Of a stretch of DNA of 64,000 bases, positions 55,372 to 63,651 are shown piece by piece. Under the pieces are notes generated by a model. That model was not told the origin of the DNA and ran no database searches. It was given only the letters and a program-made list of their open reading frames with translations. Origin of the DNA: Tissierella sp. (GTDB taxonomy: Bacteria; Bacillota; Clostridia; Tissierellales; Tissierellaceae). Each line of letters opens with the position of its first letter. Position 1 is the stretch's first letter. Made by a program: the position numbers and the translations under genes. Location of the stretch: NCBI RefSeq assembly GCF_031460495.1, contig NZ_JAVKTS010000007.1, forward strand, positions 62,001 through 126,000, in the 5' to 3' direction.

Positions 55372-56271
55372 TTGAAATCGGTAAAATTGTTTGTTTTATT
55401 TTTAATTACGATATTGATTTTAAGTGGATGTAAAATGAGCAAAAATCAGGCAACTAAATTGAAGAAAAAAGATAAGGCTCCAGATTCTCTAGGCAAATTA
55501 AGTGATTCATTACAGGGTATATTGAAAGAAACTGAGATTATAGAATCTATATTAGATGGGACTGATGAAGAAGTAAAAAAGGCAGAGTTGGAAAAGGCTA
55601 AAGAACAAGAAAAGGTTAAGCTTGAAGGTAATATGGGAGAAAAAAAAGAAGGCGGAAATTCAAGTAGTAAACAAGGAAGTTCTCAATCAAGTAATCAGTC
55701 TACTGACACAAATAAAAAAGGTGAAAAAAAGCCTAAAGATAAGGAAGAGAAACTTTTATCGACTTGGGAAAGTTTAAATAAAAAAATAGAAGAAACACAT
55801 AAGAAGTGGAATGATTACGAATCAGAAGGAATAAAAAAAGGTATCAATCAAAATAGTACTCAGAAATTTAAAGATAGTATTAATGCTTTGACAAAATCAG
55901 TAGAAGAAAAGAATATATTGGGTATATATGACTATACTAGCCAGAGCATGGTAAATCTAGCTCCAATTCTTGAAGTATATAAGGACGAAATATGGGGTGA
56001 AATAAATAGAGTAAAATCAGCAGTATATAAGAGTTATGCAAAGGCAATAGTAGGTAAATATGAAGAAGCTCAAGAGCAATTAAAGAATTTAGAAGAAGTA
56101 GCAAATAAAACAAGGTTGAAGATTGAAGATGATAATAAAAAAATACAATCTTTGGAAAAGGTTAATTTATCAATTGAAGCTATGAGGCAGTCATTAGAAG
56201 AAAAAAGTATTACATTAACAAGAATTAAAAAGGATATCGTAATAAAAAACCTTGATGAGCTAGGAAAATAA
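55372..56271 (+). CDS. Lipoprotein with charged, coiled-coil-rich mature region
   Basis: A protein of about 299 residues with lipobox ILSGC. After it comes a low-complexity linker rich in Lys, Glu, Ser and Gln (about 70-125), then a helical region with WESLNKKIEETHKKWNDYE and long heptad-like helices to the end. I recognise no catalytic family. TTG 55372 is preferred because AGAGGTGAT lies just before it; GTG 55363 overlaps that site. It stands between cls and an aminotransferase gene, in the same direction, 19 bases from the latter. Confidence 0.65.
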   Translation: MKSVKLFVLFLITILILSGCKMSKNQATKLKKKDKAPDSLGKLSDSLQGILKETEIIESILDGTDEEVKKAELEKAKEQEKVKLEGNMGEKKEGGNSSSKQGSSQSSNQSTDTNKKGEKKPKDKEEKLLSTWESLNKKIEETHKKWNDYESEGIKKGINQNSTQKFKDSINALTKSVEEKNILGIYDYTSQSMVNLAPILEVYKDEIWGEINRVKSAVYKSYAKAIVGKYEEAQEQLKNLEEVANKTRLKIEDDNKKIQSLEKVNLSIEAMRQSLEEKSITLTRIKKDIVIKNLDELGK

Positions 56272-56289
56272 AAGAAAAGAGGGATAGCA

Positions 56290-57123
56290 TTGAGACCAGA
56301 AGCTATAAGAGATTATTTTATCGTAAATGGAAAGTTAGAAAGCACAGAAAAAAAGGATATATTTAATCGAATTGAAAAACCACCAATATATGAGGTAATT
56401 AGGTCGGTAGATGGTGTCCCACTTTTTTTAGAAGATCATTTAAAAAGAATGTTTGATTCAGCTAATATCATAGGATATGACTTAGATAAAGATGAAGAAG
56501 AAATTAGTCAAGATATTCAAAGACTTATACAAAAGAATAATGTTGAGAACTTAAACATTAAGCTTTTATCTACGGAAATAGAAGGTATTGGCAAGATATT
56601 TTTGATTTATAATATTGAAAGCTTCTATCCACCAGTAGAGTATTATGAAAAAGGAATCCATACTATTTTATTTCATCATGAAAGAAGTAATCCAAATGCA
56701 AAGGTACTATTTACATCATTTAAAGAAGATGTAGCTAAAGCTTTAAAAGAAAAAAATGCTTTCGAGGCTTTACTTGTTAGCAAATCAGGATATATACCAG
56801 AAGGTAGCCGTTCTAATATGTTCTTTGTGAAGGGTGACAAAGTATATACTGCCAAGGGGACTGAGGTATTAATAGGAATTACAAGGAAGCATATATTTAG
56901 TGTATGTGATAAATTAAATATTAAATTAGTAGAAGAAAGTATCCATATGGATGATTTGAACAAGCTAGATGGAGGTTTTATGTCAGGGACATCAGTTAAT
57001 GTATTGCCAATATCTACTATAGATGGCATAGAGTTAGATTCAATCAATAATCATATAATTAAGGAAATAAACAAAGAATATTTAAATCAAATAAAGAATT
57101 ATATAATTGCAAAGAAAAAATAA
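56290..57123 (+). CDS. Class IV aminotransferase (branched-chain/D-alanine/ADC-lyase fold)
   Basis: A PLP enzyme of 277 residues from a TTG start preceded by GAGGG. The fold-IV layout is visible: the N-terminal FLEDHLKRM helix, the probable PLP lysine in NPNAKVLFTSF (about residue 139), and the PLP glutamate and phosphate-binding loop in IPEGSRSNMFFV (about residues 171-182). The C-terminal GTSVNVLPI segment closes the active site. Members of this fold include branched-chain and D-amino acid transaminases and aminodeoxychorismate lyase; the sequence does not decide between them. No folate or branched-chain synthesis genes are adjacent. Confidence 0.8.
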   Translation: MRPEAIRDYFIVNGKLESTEKKDIFNRIEKPPIYEVIRSVDGVPLFLEDHLKRMFDSANIIGYDLDKDEEEISQDIQRLIQKNNVENLNIKLLSTEIEGIGKIFLIYNIESFYPPVEYYEKGIHTILFHHERSNPNAKVLFTSFKEDVAKALKEKNAFEALLVSKSGYIPEGSRSNMFFVKGDKVYTAKGTEVLIGITRKHIFSVCDKLNIKLVEESIHMDDLNKLDGGFMSGTSVNVLPISTIDGIELDSINNHIIKEINKEYLNQIKNYIIAKKK

Positions 57124-57133
57124 TGAACAAAGC

Positions 57134-57168
57134 AAAAAAGATTCCTCACCAAAGTGAAGAATCTTTTA
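57134..57168. terminator. Bidirectional terminator between the aminotransferase gene and pepT
   Basis: AAAAAAGATTC...GAATCTTTT with inner CTCAC/GTGA pairs around CAAA. A- and T-runs on either side serve both convergent genes. Confidence 0.88.
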
Positions 57169-57173
57169 TTAAT

Positions 57174-58400
57174 TTATTTCATTTCTTGAACCAATTCAAT
57201 TATTTTTAGAATTGTATCTACAGATTTTTCCATTGCAAATGTTGGGATATATTCAAATTTTCCATGGTAATTATGGCCACCAGTAAAAATGTTTGGACAT
57301 GGCAATCCCATATAGGAAAGTCTAGCCCCATCAGTACCACCTCTAATAGGCTTAATTAAAGGCTGAATCCCTAAATCTTCCATGGACTTTTTAGCTATAT
57401 CTACTATATACATAACAGGGAGAATTTTTTCTTTCATATTATAATATGAATCAGTAATCTCTAAATTAATTATATTTCCATATTTGTGATTCAAAAACTC
57501 TACTGCCTTAGTCAAGGTTTCTTTTTTGCTTTCATATTTCTCCATTGAATGATCTCTTATAATAAATCCAATTTCTGTTTTTTCAACAGAACCATCAAAA
57601 GACATCAAATGATAAAAGCCTTCATATCCTTCTGTATACTCAGGTCTTTCATTTACAGGGAGCATAGAATTAAGCTCCAAGGCTACTAGAATAGAATTAA
57701 TCATTATATTTTTAGCTGTACCTGGGTGAACATTTCTACCTTGAATAGAAATTCTAGCTGTAGCAGCATTAAAGTTCTCATACTCCAATTCACCTACAGG
57801 TCCACCATCTACAGTATATGCAAAGTCTGCACCAAATTTGTCTACATCAAAGTAATCAGCGCCTCTGCCTATTTCTTCATCTGGAGTGAAGCCAACTTTT
57901 ATTGTGCCATGAGGTATACTAGGATTCTCAATCAAGTATTCCACTGCAGATATTATTTCTGCTATTCCAGCTTTATTATCTGCACCAAGTAGAGTTGTAC
58001 CATCTGTAGTTATTAAATCTTTGCCTATATAATTCTGTAAATCTGGAAAATCTTTTATAGACATAATAATATCTTTTTCGACATTTAATACTATGTCTTT
58101 TCCATCATAATCAGTTATGATTTTAGGCATTACATTTTTACCAGACATATCAGGACTAGTATCCATGTGAGCTACAAATCCTATAGTAGGAACTGACTCT
58201 TTTATATTAGAAGGTAGAGTTCCCATGACATATCCATTTTCATCTACGGATACATGAGATAAACCAATGTCTTCCAATTCCTTTCCTATCATTTTAGCAA
58301 ATTCATATTGATTAGCTGTGCTAGGTACACAAGTGGCACTTTCATCTGAAGTCGTTTCATACTTAACATAATTTAGAAATCTACTTAATAATTTATTCAT
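57174..58400 (-). CDS. pepT: Peptidase T (tripeptide aminopeptidase)
   Basis: Removes N-terminal residues from tripeptides in the cytosol. It has 408 residues, M20B family. Metal and catalytic motifs are GFVAHMDTSPDMSG (about 73), TTLLGADNKAGIAE (about 140), FTPDEEIGRGAD (about 173), DGGPVGELEYENF, and TGGHNYHGKFEYIP near the C-terminus (about 377). AGGAGG precedes the ATG at 58400. An inverted repeat lies just upstream (58428-58454). Confidence 0.95.
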   Translation of the reverse strand: MNKLLSRFLNYVKYETTSDESATCVPSTANQYEFAKMIGKELEDIGLSHVSVDENGYVMGTLPSNIKESVPTIGFVAHMDTSPDMSGKNVMPKIITDYDGKDIVLNVEKDIIMSIKDFPDLQNYIGKDLITTDGTTLLGADNKAGIAEIISAVEYLIENPSIPHGTIKVGFTPDEEIGRGADYFDVDKFGADFAYTVDGGPVGELEYENFNAATARISIQGRNVHPGTAKNIMINSILVALELNSMLPVNERPEYTEGYEGFYHLMSFDGSVEKTEIGFIIRDHSMEKYESKKETLTKAVEFLNHKYGNIINLEITDSYYNMKEKILPVMYIVDIAKKSMEDLGIQPLIKPIRGGTDGARLSYMGLPCPNIFTGGHNYHGKFEYIPTFAMEKSVDTILKIIELVQEMK

Positions 58401-58427
58401 TATATTACCTCCTGACTTTATTTATAT

Positions 58428-58454
58428 CTCCTATATTATATAACAATATAGGAG
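58428..58454. promoter_or_regulatory. Inverted repeat upstream of pepT
   Basis: CTCCTATATT (58428-58437) and AATATAGGAG (58445-58454) are perfect 10-base arms with a seven-base centre, about 28 bases before the pepT start. It may be an operator or a leader hairpin. The remaining stretch to 58654 holds the region upstream of the Spo0E-like gene. Confidence 0.4.
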
Positions 58455-58654
58455 AAAAATGCAGAAATTTGTAGAAAAATTTGGAATTATTTTAGTATAT
58501 TATTTGAGCTTTAGTGCTATAATATTCAGGTGAGCAAAAAAAAGGTAAATATTTGATAATTAAACTTATTATAGGGTATAAGAGTTGTAACAAATAGATA
58601 GAGAAAAGTGGTAATGATTACTAAGGTGAACAGGGGAAAGGTAAGGGAATAGCC

Positions 58655-58816
58655 ATGAGAGAAAAATGTACGAAAGAAAACTTAAAGACAAGAATAGAAT
58701 CAATGCGTGAAGAACTAAATCAAATGGTTTTAAAAGATTTGGATAAAGATAAGGTAGTAAAGATTAGTCAAGAGTTAGATCTATTAATAAATGAATTTCT
58801 TTCAGCAAAGATATAA
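58655..58816 (+). CDS. Spo0E-like aspartyl-phosphate phosphatase
   Basis: A 53-residue protein beginning MREKCTKENLKTRIESMREE and containing ISQELDLLINEF. The SQELDxLI signature with a preceding helix is that of the Spo0E family, which dephosphorylates Spo0A and holds back sporulation. The gene has GGTAAGGGAAT upstream of ATG 58655. It is monocistronic and ends in a perfect hairpin. With the SPOCS-like protein at 9655 it supports a spore-forming host. Confidence 0.85.
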   Translation: MREKCTKENLKTRIESMREELNQMVLKDLDKDKVVKISQELDLLINEFLSAKI

Positions 58817-58842
58817 AATAGCAGATAATTATCTGCTATTTT
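58815..58842. terminator. Perfect palindromic terminator between spo0E-like and ZIP genes
   Basis: A 28-base perfect palindrome: AAAATAGCAGATAA then TTATCTGCTATTTT. The A and T ends make it work for both convergent genes. Confidence 0.9.
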
Positions 58843-58844
58843 AA

Positions 58845-59618
58845 TTATCCAAGAGTTACATCTAATACCATCATTATAATGAATCCAATGACAATTCCAT
58901 AAGTTGCTTCCCTTTCATTACCATTATTATGTGTCTCTGGTATTATTTCATCAGATATAACAAACAACATTGCACCTGCTGCAAAAGCCAGTATAAATGG
59001 AAGTATAGGTTCAAATATACTTACTAAACCAAGACCCATTAAACCGCCAATAGGCTCTACTAATCCTGTTAGCAAAGCAACCAGAAATGCCTTTTTAACA
59101 TTGTATTTTTCACGAACCAAGGAAAGAGCCACAGCTAACCCCTCAGGCATATTTTGAAGTCCAATACCTAAGGCAATACTTAATCCGTTCTTTACATTAT
59201 CATCACCAAAGCCAACTCCTACAGCCAATCCTTCTGGAAAGTTGTGTATAGTTATAGCAATGATAAAAAGCCAAATCTTTTTTAAAGACGCACTTGCGCC
59301 TTCCTCTCTTTTATCAAGCAAATGAACATGAGGTGAATATTTATCTGTTAGATCAAGAAAAACTGCACCTGCAAATATACCTAACCCAGTAATTAAAGCT
59401 CCTTTTAATCCTCCGCCAGAATAATCTAGACTAGGGATTATTAGAGAGAATGAAGTAGCTGCTAACATTACCCCAGCTGCAAAACCAAGTAGAATATCCA
59501 ACATCTTTTCAGAAATATTTTTTGTGAAAAATATAGGCAAAGCCCCCACGCCAGTCATGAGACCAGCACTAACACTTGCTAAAACACCTAATAAAAAAGT
59601 ATTTTCCATAAGGGACAT
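58845..59618 (-). CDS. ZIP family metal transporter
   Basis: Imports divalent metals such as zinc, iron or manganese. It has 257 residues with eight predicted TM segments. The two metal-binding helices are marked by IHNFPEGLAVGVGFG (about residue 116) and GLQNMPEGLAVALS (about 153). The variable loop between TM3 and TM4 is short with DKYSPHVHLLDKREE, a small His-containing stretch. The start is M3 at 59618, seven bases after AAAGGAGG. It resembles ZupT/GufA-type bacterial members. Confidence 0.9.
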   Translation of the reverse strand: MSLMENTFLLGVLASVSAGLMTGVGALPIFFTKNISEKMLDILLGFAAGVMLAATSFSLIIPSLDYSGGGLKGALITGLGIFAGAVFLDLTDKYSPHVHLLDKREEGASASLKKIWLFIIAITIHNFPEGLAVGVGFGDDNVKNGLSIALGIGLQNMPEGLAVALSLVREKYNVKKAFLVALLTGLVEPIGGLMGLGLVSIFEPILPFILAFAAGAMLFVISDEIIPETHNNGNEREATYGIVIGFIIMMVLDVTLG

Positions 59619-59672
59619 AAGCATTCCTCCTTTAATTAAATTATAGGAAGATAATGTAATTTAGTCAAGACC

Positions 59673-59771
59673 CTAAGTTAGTATGGGAATGCCTATAAAT
59701 AGAAGAATTAATATTAATAGTATAGCAATTAGCCAGTAAAAACTTCGCTTCTTAATAAAAAATAATTTCAT
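59673..59771 (-). CDS. Small membrane peptide, 32 residues
   Basis: ATG at 59771 opens a 32-codon frame: basic head MKLFFIKKRSFYW, then a single hydrophobic helix LIAILLILILLFIGIP, and the end ILT. AGGGG stands 10 bases upstream of the ATG. No family is recognised. The charge pattern and ribosome site make it more likely real than chance. It lies upstream of, and in the same direction as, the ZIP gene. Confidence 0.45.
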   Translation of the reverse strand: MKLFFIKKRSFYWLIAILLILILLFIGIPILT

Positions 59772-59903
59772 ATAACTCAACCCCTTATAATAATAGTATT
59801 ATAATCTATTTTGCAATTAAAAAATATATACCACAAATTTCATTTTATAAGTTATAATATGGATATTATGATATAATATTTAATGAGAGGAGGAAGGATA
59901 GAG

Positions 59904-60767
59904 ATGGCGATAAAAATACTGAGCGATAGTGCTTGCGATTTACCAGAAGATATTGTAAAAGAATATGATATTGATATTGTACCTATAATGGTAATTAAAG
60001 ATGATAAGGAGTATTTAGATAATATTACTATAAAGCCAGAAGAAGTATATAATGGTATGAAAAACGGTGAGGTATATAAAACCGCCCAGATACCACCAAA
60101 TACATTTACCGAAAAGTTTTTAGAATATGCAAAGAATGGTGATAGCGTTATTTATGTAGCTTTTTCTTCTGGATTATCAGGTACATATCAGACTTCCATA
60201 TTTGTAAAAGGTACAATCCTAGAAGAATATCCTGAATTTGACTTAGATATTGTTGATACAAAAGCTGCAACTGGAGGATTTGGTCTTATGGTTCTAAAAG
60301 CAGCTCAAATGGCAAAGGAAGGAAAATCAAAGGAAGAAATACTTAGTCTCCTTGATTTTTATGCAGCTCATATGGAACACATTTTTACTGTAGATAATAT
60401 AGAATACTTATTTAGAGGTGGAAGAGTTACCAAAACTCAAGCCTTCCTAGGGGGATTATTAAATATAAAACCAGTATTAAATATGGAAGACGGTAAACTA
60501 GTTCCTCTTGAAAAAGCAAGAGGCAGTAATAAAGCATATAAGATAATGATGGATATAATAGGAGAAAGAGGTAAAGATGCTGATTTGGAGAATCAAATAA
60601 TTGGAATATCTCATGGAGATGATCTAGAGTTGGCACTAAAAGTTAAAGAAATGCTTACTAAATCTTTTGGCACCACTAATTTTTTAATAAATACAATAGG
60701 TGCTGCAATAGGTGCCCATTCAGGTCCAGGAACTATAGCTATTACATTTTTAAATAAAAAATACTAA
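59904..60767 (+). CDS. DegV family fatty-acid-binding protein (second copy)
   Basis: A 287-residue paralogue of the DegV gene at 23822. It opens IKILSDSACDLPEDIV, has TAQIPPNTF near residue 62, SSGLSGTYQTS near 90, VDTKAATGGFG, and YLFRGGRVTKTQA near 165, the lipid-binding signature. ATG 59904 follows GAGGAGGAA; the ORF could extend to 59883 but that start overlaps the site. It ends with INTIGAAIGAHSGPGTIAITFL, typical of FakB. Monocistronic with its own terminator. Confidence 0.9.
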   Translation: MAIKILSDSACDLPEDIVKEYDIDIVPIMVIKDDKEYLDNITIKPEEVYNGMKNGEVYKTAQIPPNTFTEKFLEYAKNGDSVIYVAFSSGLSGTYQTSIFVKGTILEEYPEFDLDIVDTKAATGGFGLMVLKAAQMAKEGKSKEEILSLLDFYAAHMEHIFTVDNIEYLFRGGRVTKTQAFLGGLLNIKPVLNMEDGKLVPLEKARGSNKAYKIMMDIIGERGKDADLENQIIGISHGDDLELALKVKEMLTKSFGTTNFLINTIGAAIGAHSGPGTIAITFLNKKY

Positions 60768-60790
60768 AGAATTAATTCTTTAGTATTTTT
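60756..60790 (+). terminator. Terminator after the second DegV gene
   Basis: A perfect palindrome, AAAAATACTAAAGAATT with AATTCTTTAGTATTTTT, including the stop codon. It ends in a T run. Confidence 0.9.
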
Positions 60791-60809
60791 TAAAATTAAC
60801 AATAAACTC

Positions 60810-60838
60810 TAGACAAATTTAAAAAATAGGAGTATAAT
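60810..60838 (+). promoter_or_regulatory. Promoter of tRNA-Lys
   Basis: TAGACA (60810-60815) and TATAAT (60833-60838) with a 17-base spacer, about 22 bases before the tRNA. Confidence 0.7.
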
Positions 60839-60860
60839 AATTTATGTTAGTTCAATAAAT

Positions 60861-60936
60861 GTGCTTTTAGCTCAGTTGGTAGAGCACCTGACTCTTAATC
60901 AGGGTGTCCAGGGTTCGAATCCCTGAAGGCGCACCA
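60861..60936 (+). tRNA. tRNA-Lys (anticodon CTT)
   Basis: A 76-base cloverleaf. The acceptor GTGCTTT pairs with AAGGCGC with G-T wobbles; the D arm is AGCTCAGTTGGTAGAGC. The anticodon stem CCTGA/TCAGG encloses CTCTTAA, giving anticodon CTT. The T arm is CAGGGTTCGAATCCCTG. CCA is encoded at 60934-60936. Confidence 0.97.
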
Positions 60937-60943
60937 CAGTAAT

Positions 60944-60980
60944 AAAAAGGCTTCCAGAGATTTCTTGGAAGCCTTTTTTT
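60944..60980. terminator. Terminator of tRNA-Lys and rsmH
   Basis: AAAAAGGCTTCCA and TGGAAGCCTTTTT form a long stem around GAGATTTCT, followed by more T. It lies between convergent units. Confidence 0.9.
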
Positions 60981-61004
60981 ATATCATATAATAGGGCTAC
61001 ATAA

Positions 61005-62054
61005 TTAAGCTTTTATAGCCCAACGAAGTTTTGCAGATCGTGCTCTAGGATTAAGATTACATTCTTCTTGTGTTGGTCTGATAGGACTAGAAGATACTTC
61101 ACTGTAAATACCCTCTCTTAAATAATGCTGAAAACTCTTTTTAACTAATCTGTCTTCACCAGAGTGGAAAGATAGTATTGCAACACGTCCTCCACTAGCA
61201 AGGCTATTGGGAAGTTTCTCCAGAAATTCATACAACACTTCAAATTCATGATTTACATCTATTCTAAGGGCTTGAAAGCACCTTTGGCATGACTTCTTAA
61301 TTGATTCATTTCTTTCTTTTTGTGGAAGAAATTTCAGGGCATTTGCAATAATTTGTTGAAGCTGTGTAGTCGTATTTATTCTATTTCCTTTTCTAATTTC
61401 AGATATTATAGCTTCAGCTATTTCTTTAGCATAGGGTTCATCTGAATTCTCTATGAACAATCCCTCTAATTCATCTTTTGAAATCCGGTCTAGTCTTTCA
61501 GCAGCAGATTTTCCTCTTCTAGGATTTAGTCTTAAGTCCAGTGGACCTTCGGTCTTAAAGGAAAAACCTCTATCTGGGTTATCTATTTGCATTGAAGATA
61601 CGCCTAAATCTGCCAACACAAAATCCAAGGGACCAGATTCTAATACTATCTGATCTATATTTGAAAAGTTCATTTGTCTAATTTTTAATATGTCTTCGTC
61701 GTAACCTAAGTCCTTTAATCGTTGCTCTGTTTTCGGTAATTCAATAGTATCTACATCTGTTGCATAAAGTTGACCTTTTTTATCCATAGATTTAAGTATT
61801 TCTAATGTATGACCACCATAACCTAATGTGGCATCTAATCCGATTTCACCAGGTTTGATTTGTAAAAAGTCTAGTATTTCATCTACGCAAATTGAAAGAT
61901 GCATTCCTGCAGGAGTACTTCCTTTTTGAATTACTTTAGCTACAGTTTCAGAATATTTATCTGGTTGGTGCTCTTTATACTTCTCCTTATAGGTTTTCGG
62001 ATGTGTTCCACTATATCTAACACGCCTCTTGTGTTTTTTCTCGTTATTATCCAT
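61005..62054 (-). CDS. rsmH: RsmH-type 16S rRNA (cytosine-N4) methyltransferase, long form
   Basis: An S-adenosylmethionine-dependent methyltransferase of the MraW/RsmH family, modifying C1402 in the decoding centre in characterised members. It has 349 residues from ATG 62054. The SAM motif is GLDATLGYGGHTLEIL (about 90-105). Further motifs are DFVLADLGVSSMQID, DNPDRGFSFKTEGPLDLR and VAILSFHSGEDRLVK. It has a basic N-terminal extension of about 45 residues (KKHKRRVRYSGTHPKTYKEK) not found in the usual enzyme. It is not next to a dcw cluster, so it may be a second RsmH paralogue with a distinct target. Confidence 0.85.
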   Translation of the reverse strand: MDNNEKKHKRRVRYSGTHPKTYKEKYKEHQPDKYSETVAKVIQKGSTPAGMHLSICVDEILDFLQIKPGEIGLDATLGYGGHTLEILKSMDKKGQLYATDVDTIELPKTEQRLKDLGYDEDILKIRQMNFSNIDQIVLESGPLDFVLADLGVSSMQIDNPDRGFSFKTEGPLDLRLNPRRGKSAAERLDRISKDELEGLFIENSDEPYAKEIAEAIISEIRKGNRINTTTQLQQIIANALKFLPQKERNESIKKSCQRCFQALRIDVNHEFEVLYEFLEKLPNSLASGGRVAILSFHSGEDRLVKKSFQHYLREGIYSEVSSSPIRPTQEECNLNPRARSAKLRWAIKA

Positions 62055-62285
62055 TTCTTCCCGCCTTTTTATCATATCATTTTCATATTATTCTAATAGT
62101 TATATTATCAAATTCATCTTACAAAAGCAATTTATCTACTATGAATTGGGATCCTTTTATTTTTCTTGGAATTATTTCATAATTCTATCACCCTAAAACT
62201 AAATTTATAGTGTATAATAAGTAAAATATAAAATTTCAAAAAATATTGAAGTTTTATAAATAAGAATATGGAGGTTATTAAAAGA

Positions 62286-63182
62286 ATGATTAGAATGTTT
62301 AAAAAAGGAATTGTACATAAGTACACATTAGTAGCATTTTGCTTAATATTATTATTAAGTATAACAGCATGTAGTAATGAAGATATTGTGGCTAAGGTAG
62401 ATAATGAGGTAATAACTAAGGATGAATTATATGATGTAATGGTAAAGCAAACTGGAGCAGAAGTATTAGAGTCTCTGATTTCTGATAAAATTATTGCCTT
62501 AGAGATTAAAAAGCATAATGTAGTAATTGATGCAGAATTAATTGAAAAAGAAATGAACGCACTAAAAGAGAATTCTGGTGGGGAAGAAGCACTTAATGAA
62601 GCTATGGCATATTATGGATATACTATAGAGGAATTAAGAAACAATATAGTTATGAACTTAAAGTTAAAAAGCCTCTTAGAGCCTAATATGGTAATAACTG
62701 AGGATGAAATGCAGGATTATTTCGAAAACTATAAGGATACTTTAGGTCAAGTAGAGGAAGTAAAAGCTAGCCATATATTAGTTGAAACAGAAGAATTAGC
62801 AAAGGAAGTTAAAAGTAAACTAGAAAATGGTGAAGATTTTGCTGAATTAGCAAAAGAGTATTCAACAGATGAATCCAATAAGAATAATGGTGGACAATTA
62901 GGATTCTTTCCTAGGGGAGGAATGGTAAAAGAATTTGAAGATGCAGCATTTAGTTTAGAAATAAATACAATTAGTGATCCAGTAAAGACCAGTTTTGGAT
63001 ACCACATAATAAAAGTAGAGGAAAAAAAGGAAGCAATTGAAGCAAACTATGAAGAAAGTAAAGATGAAATAAAAGACATTTTGGTAAATAGTCAGTTATC
63101 AACTGCATTTGAAAAATGGTATGCTGAAAAAGCCACTGAGTATAAAGTGACAAATTATATTACTGATGCGAAAGGGAAATAA
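62286..63182 (+). CDS. prsA: PrsA-type peptidylprolyl isomerase lipoprotein (foldase)
   Basis: An extracellular, membrane-anchored folding factor for secreted proteins. It has about 298 residues. A basic head and core lead to lipobox SITAC. An N-terminal SurA-like helical domain ([17 protein letters not shown]) precedes a parvulin domain (about 165-260) with [33 protein letters not shown] and [12 protein letters not shown]. The ATG at 62286 is favoured, 11 bases after GGAGG; the upstream ATG at 62268 lies inside that site. Confidence 0.9.
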   Translation: MIRMFKKGIVHKYTLVAFCLILLLSITACSNEDIVAKVDNEVITKDELYDVMVKQTGAEVLESLISDKIIALEIKKHNVVIDAELIEKEMNALKENSGGEEALNEAMAYYGYTIEELRNNIVMNLKLKSLLEPNMVITEDEMQDYFENYKDTLGQVEEVKASHILVETEELAKEVKSKLENGEDFAELAKEYSTDESNKNNGGQLGFFPRGGMVKEFEDAAFSLEINTISDPVKTSFGYHIIKVEEKKEAIEANYEESKDEIKDILVNSQLSTAFEKWYAEKATEYKVTNYITDAKGK

Positions 63183-63266
63183 TTGTTAATCTTCTTAAAA
63201 TTAGATGATTAACACATTGTTCTGAGAAAACTGTATTGCTTAAAATTTCAAATTCTCAAGAATTGA

Positions 63267-63294
63267 TTGACTATTCAGCAAAAGTATATATAAT
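63267..63294 (+). promoter_or_regulatory. Upstream promoter for the solute-binding lipoprotein gene
   Basis: TTGACT (63267-63272) and TATAAT (63289-63294) with a 16-base spacer. Confidence 0.55.
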
Positions 63295-63535
63295 ATATAT
63301 ATGCTTATTTTTTAAATAGATATAAATAATCTAAGTGAAAGTAATAAACTTTCAAACAATTTGAAAACTTGTTTACAATTGGAACTTAGCAAACAACAGG
63401 TATGTGTCTATTTCACTAAGTTTATAGTAAAAAATAGATTGAAATTATCAAAAAAATGTATTAGAATAATAACAAGCTTTATTATGGACAAGTTGTTTTT
63501 AGATAAAGCAAAGAAACATAATTTCTAATACATAG

Positions 63536-63576
63536 AATAATATATTGTACAATATATTATTAGTGTGTAATATAAT
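63536..63576 (+). promoter_or_regulatory. 26-bp perfect palindrome overlapping a proximal promoter
   Basis: AATAATATATTGT followed by ACAATATATTATT (63536-63561) is perfectly symmetric. TATAAT at 63571-63576 would be the -10, with the -35 region inside the palindrome. Such a layout is typical of a repressor operator. Confidence 0.6.
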
Positions 63577-63651
63577 TTAGTTTTTGAAAGGTAGTATGAT
63601 TTATCATATTAACTTTTTAAAATAATAATAATTTAAGGGGGAAGAAAAATA

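Larger units (their letters stand above)
63183..63651. other. 469-base intergenic region with promoter, hairpins and palindrome
   Basis: No gene is supported here. Contents: a weak hairpin GTTAATC/GATTAAC (63184-63212) after prsA; a promoter at 63267-63294; a hairpin TGAAAGT/ACTTTCA (63336-63354); a 26-base perfect palindrome (63536-63561); and a second -10 TATAAT at 63571-63576. The leader from the first promoter to the solute-binding lipoprotein would be about 350 bases, long enough to contain a structured regulatory RNA, but I recognise no known class. Confidence 0.6.

Noticed and set aside
58485-58500. A possible Spo0A box near the Spo0E-like gene (TTGTAGAAA)
   Set aside because: The central C of the TGNCGAA core is missing, so it was not called.
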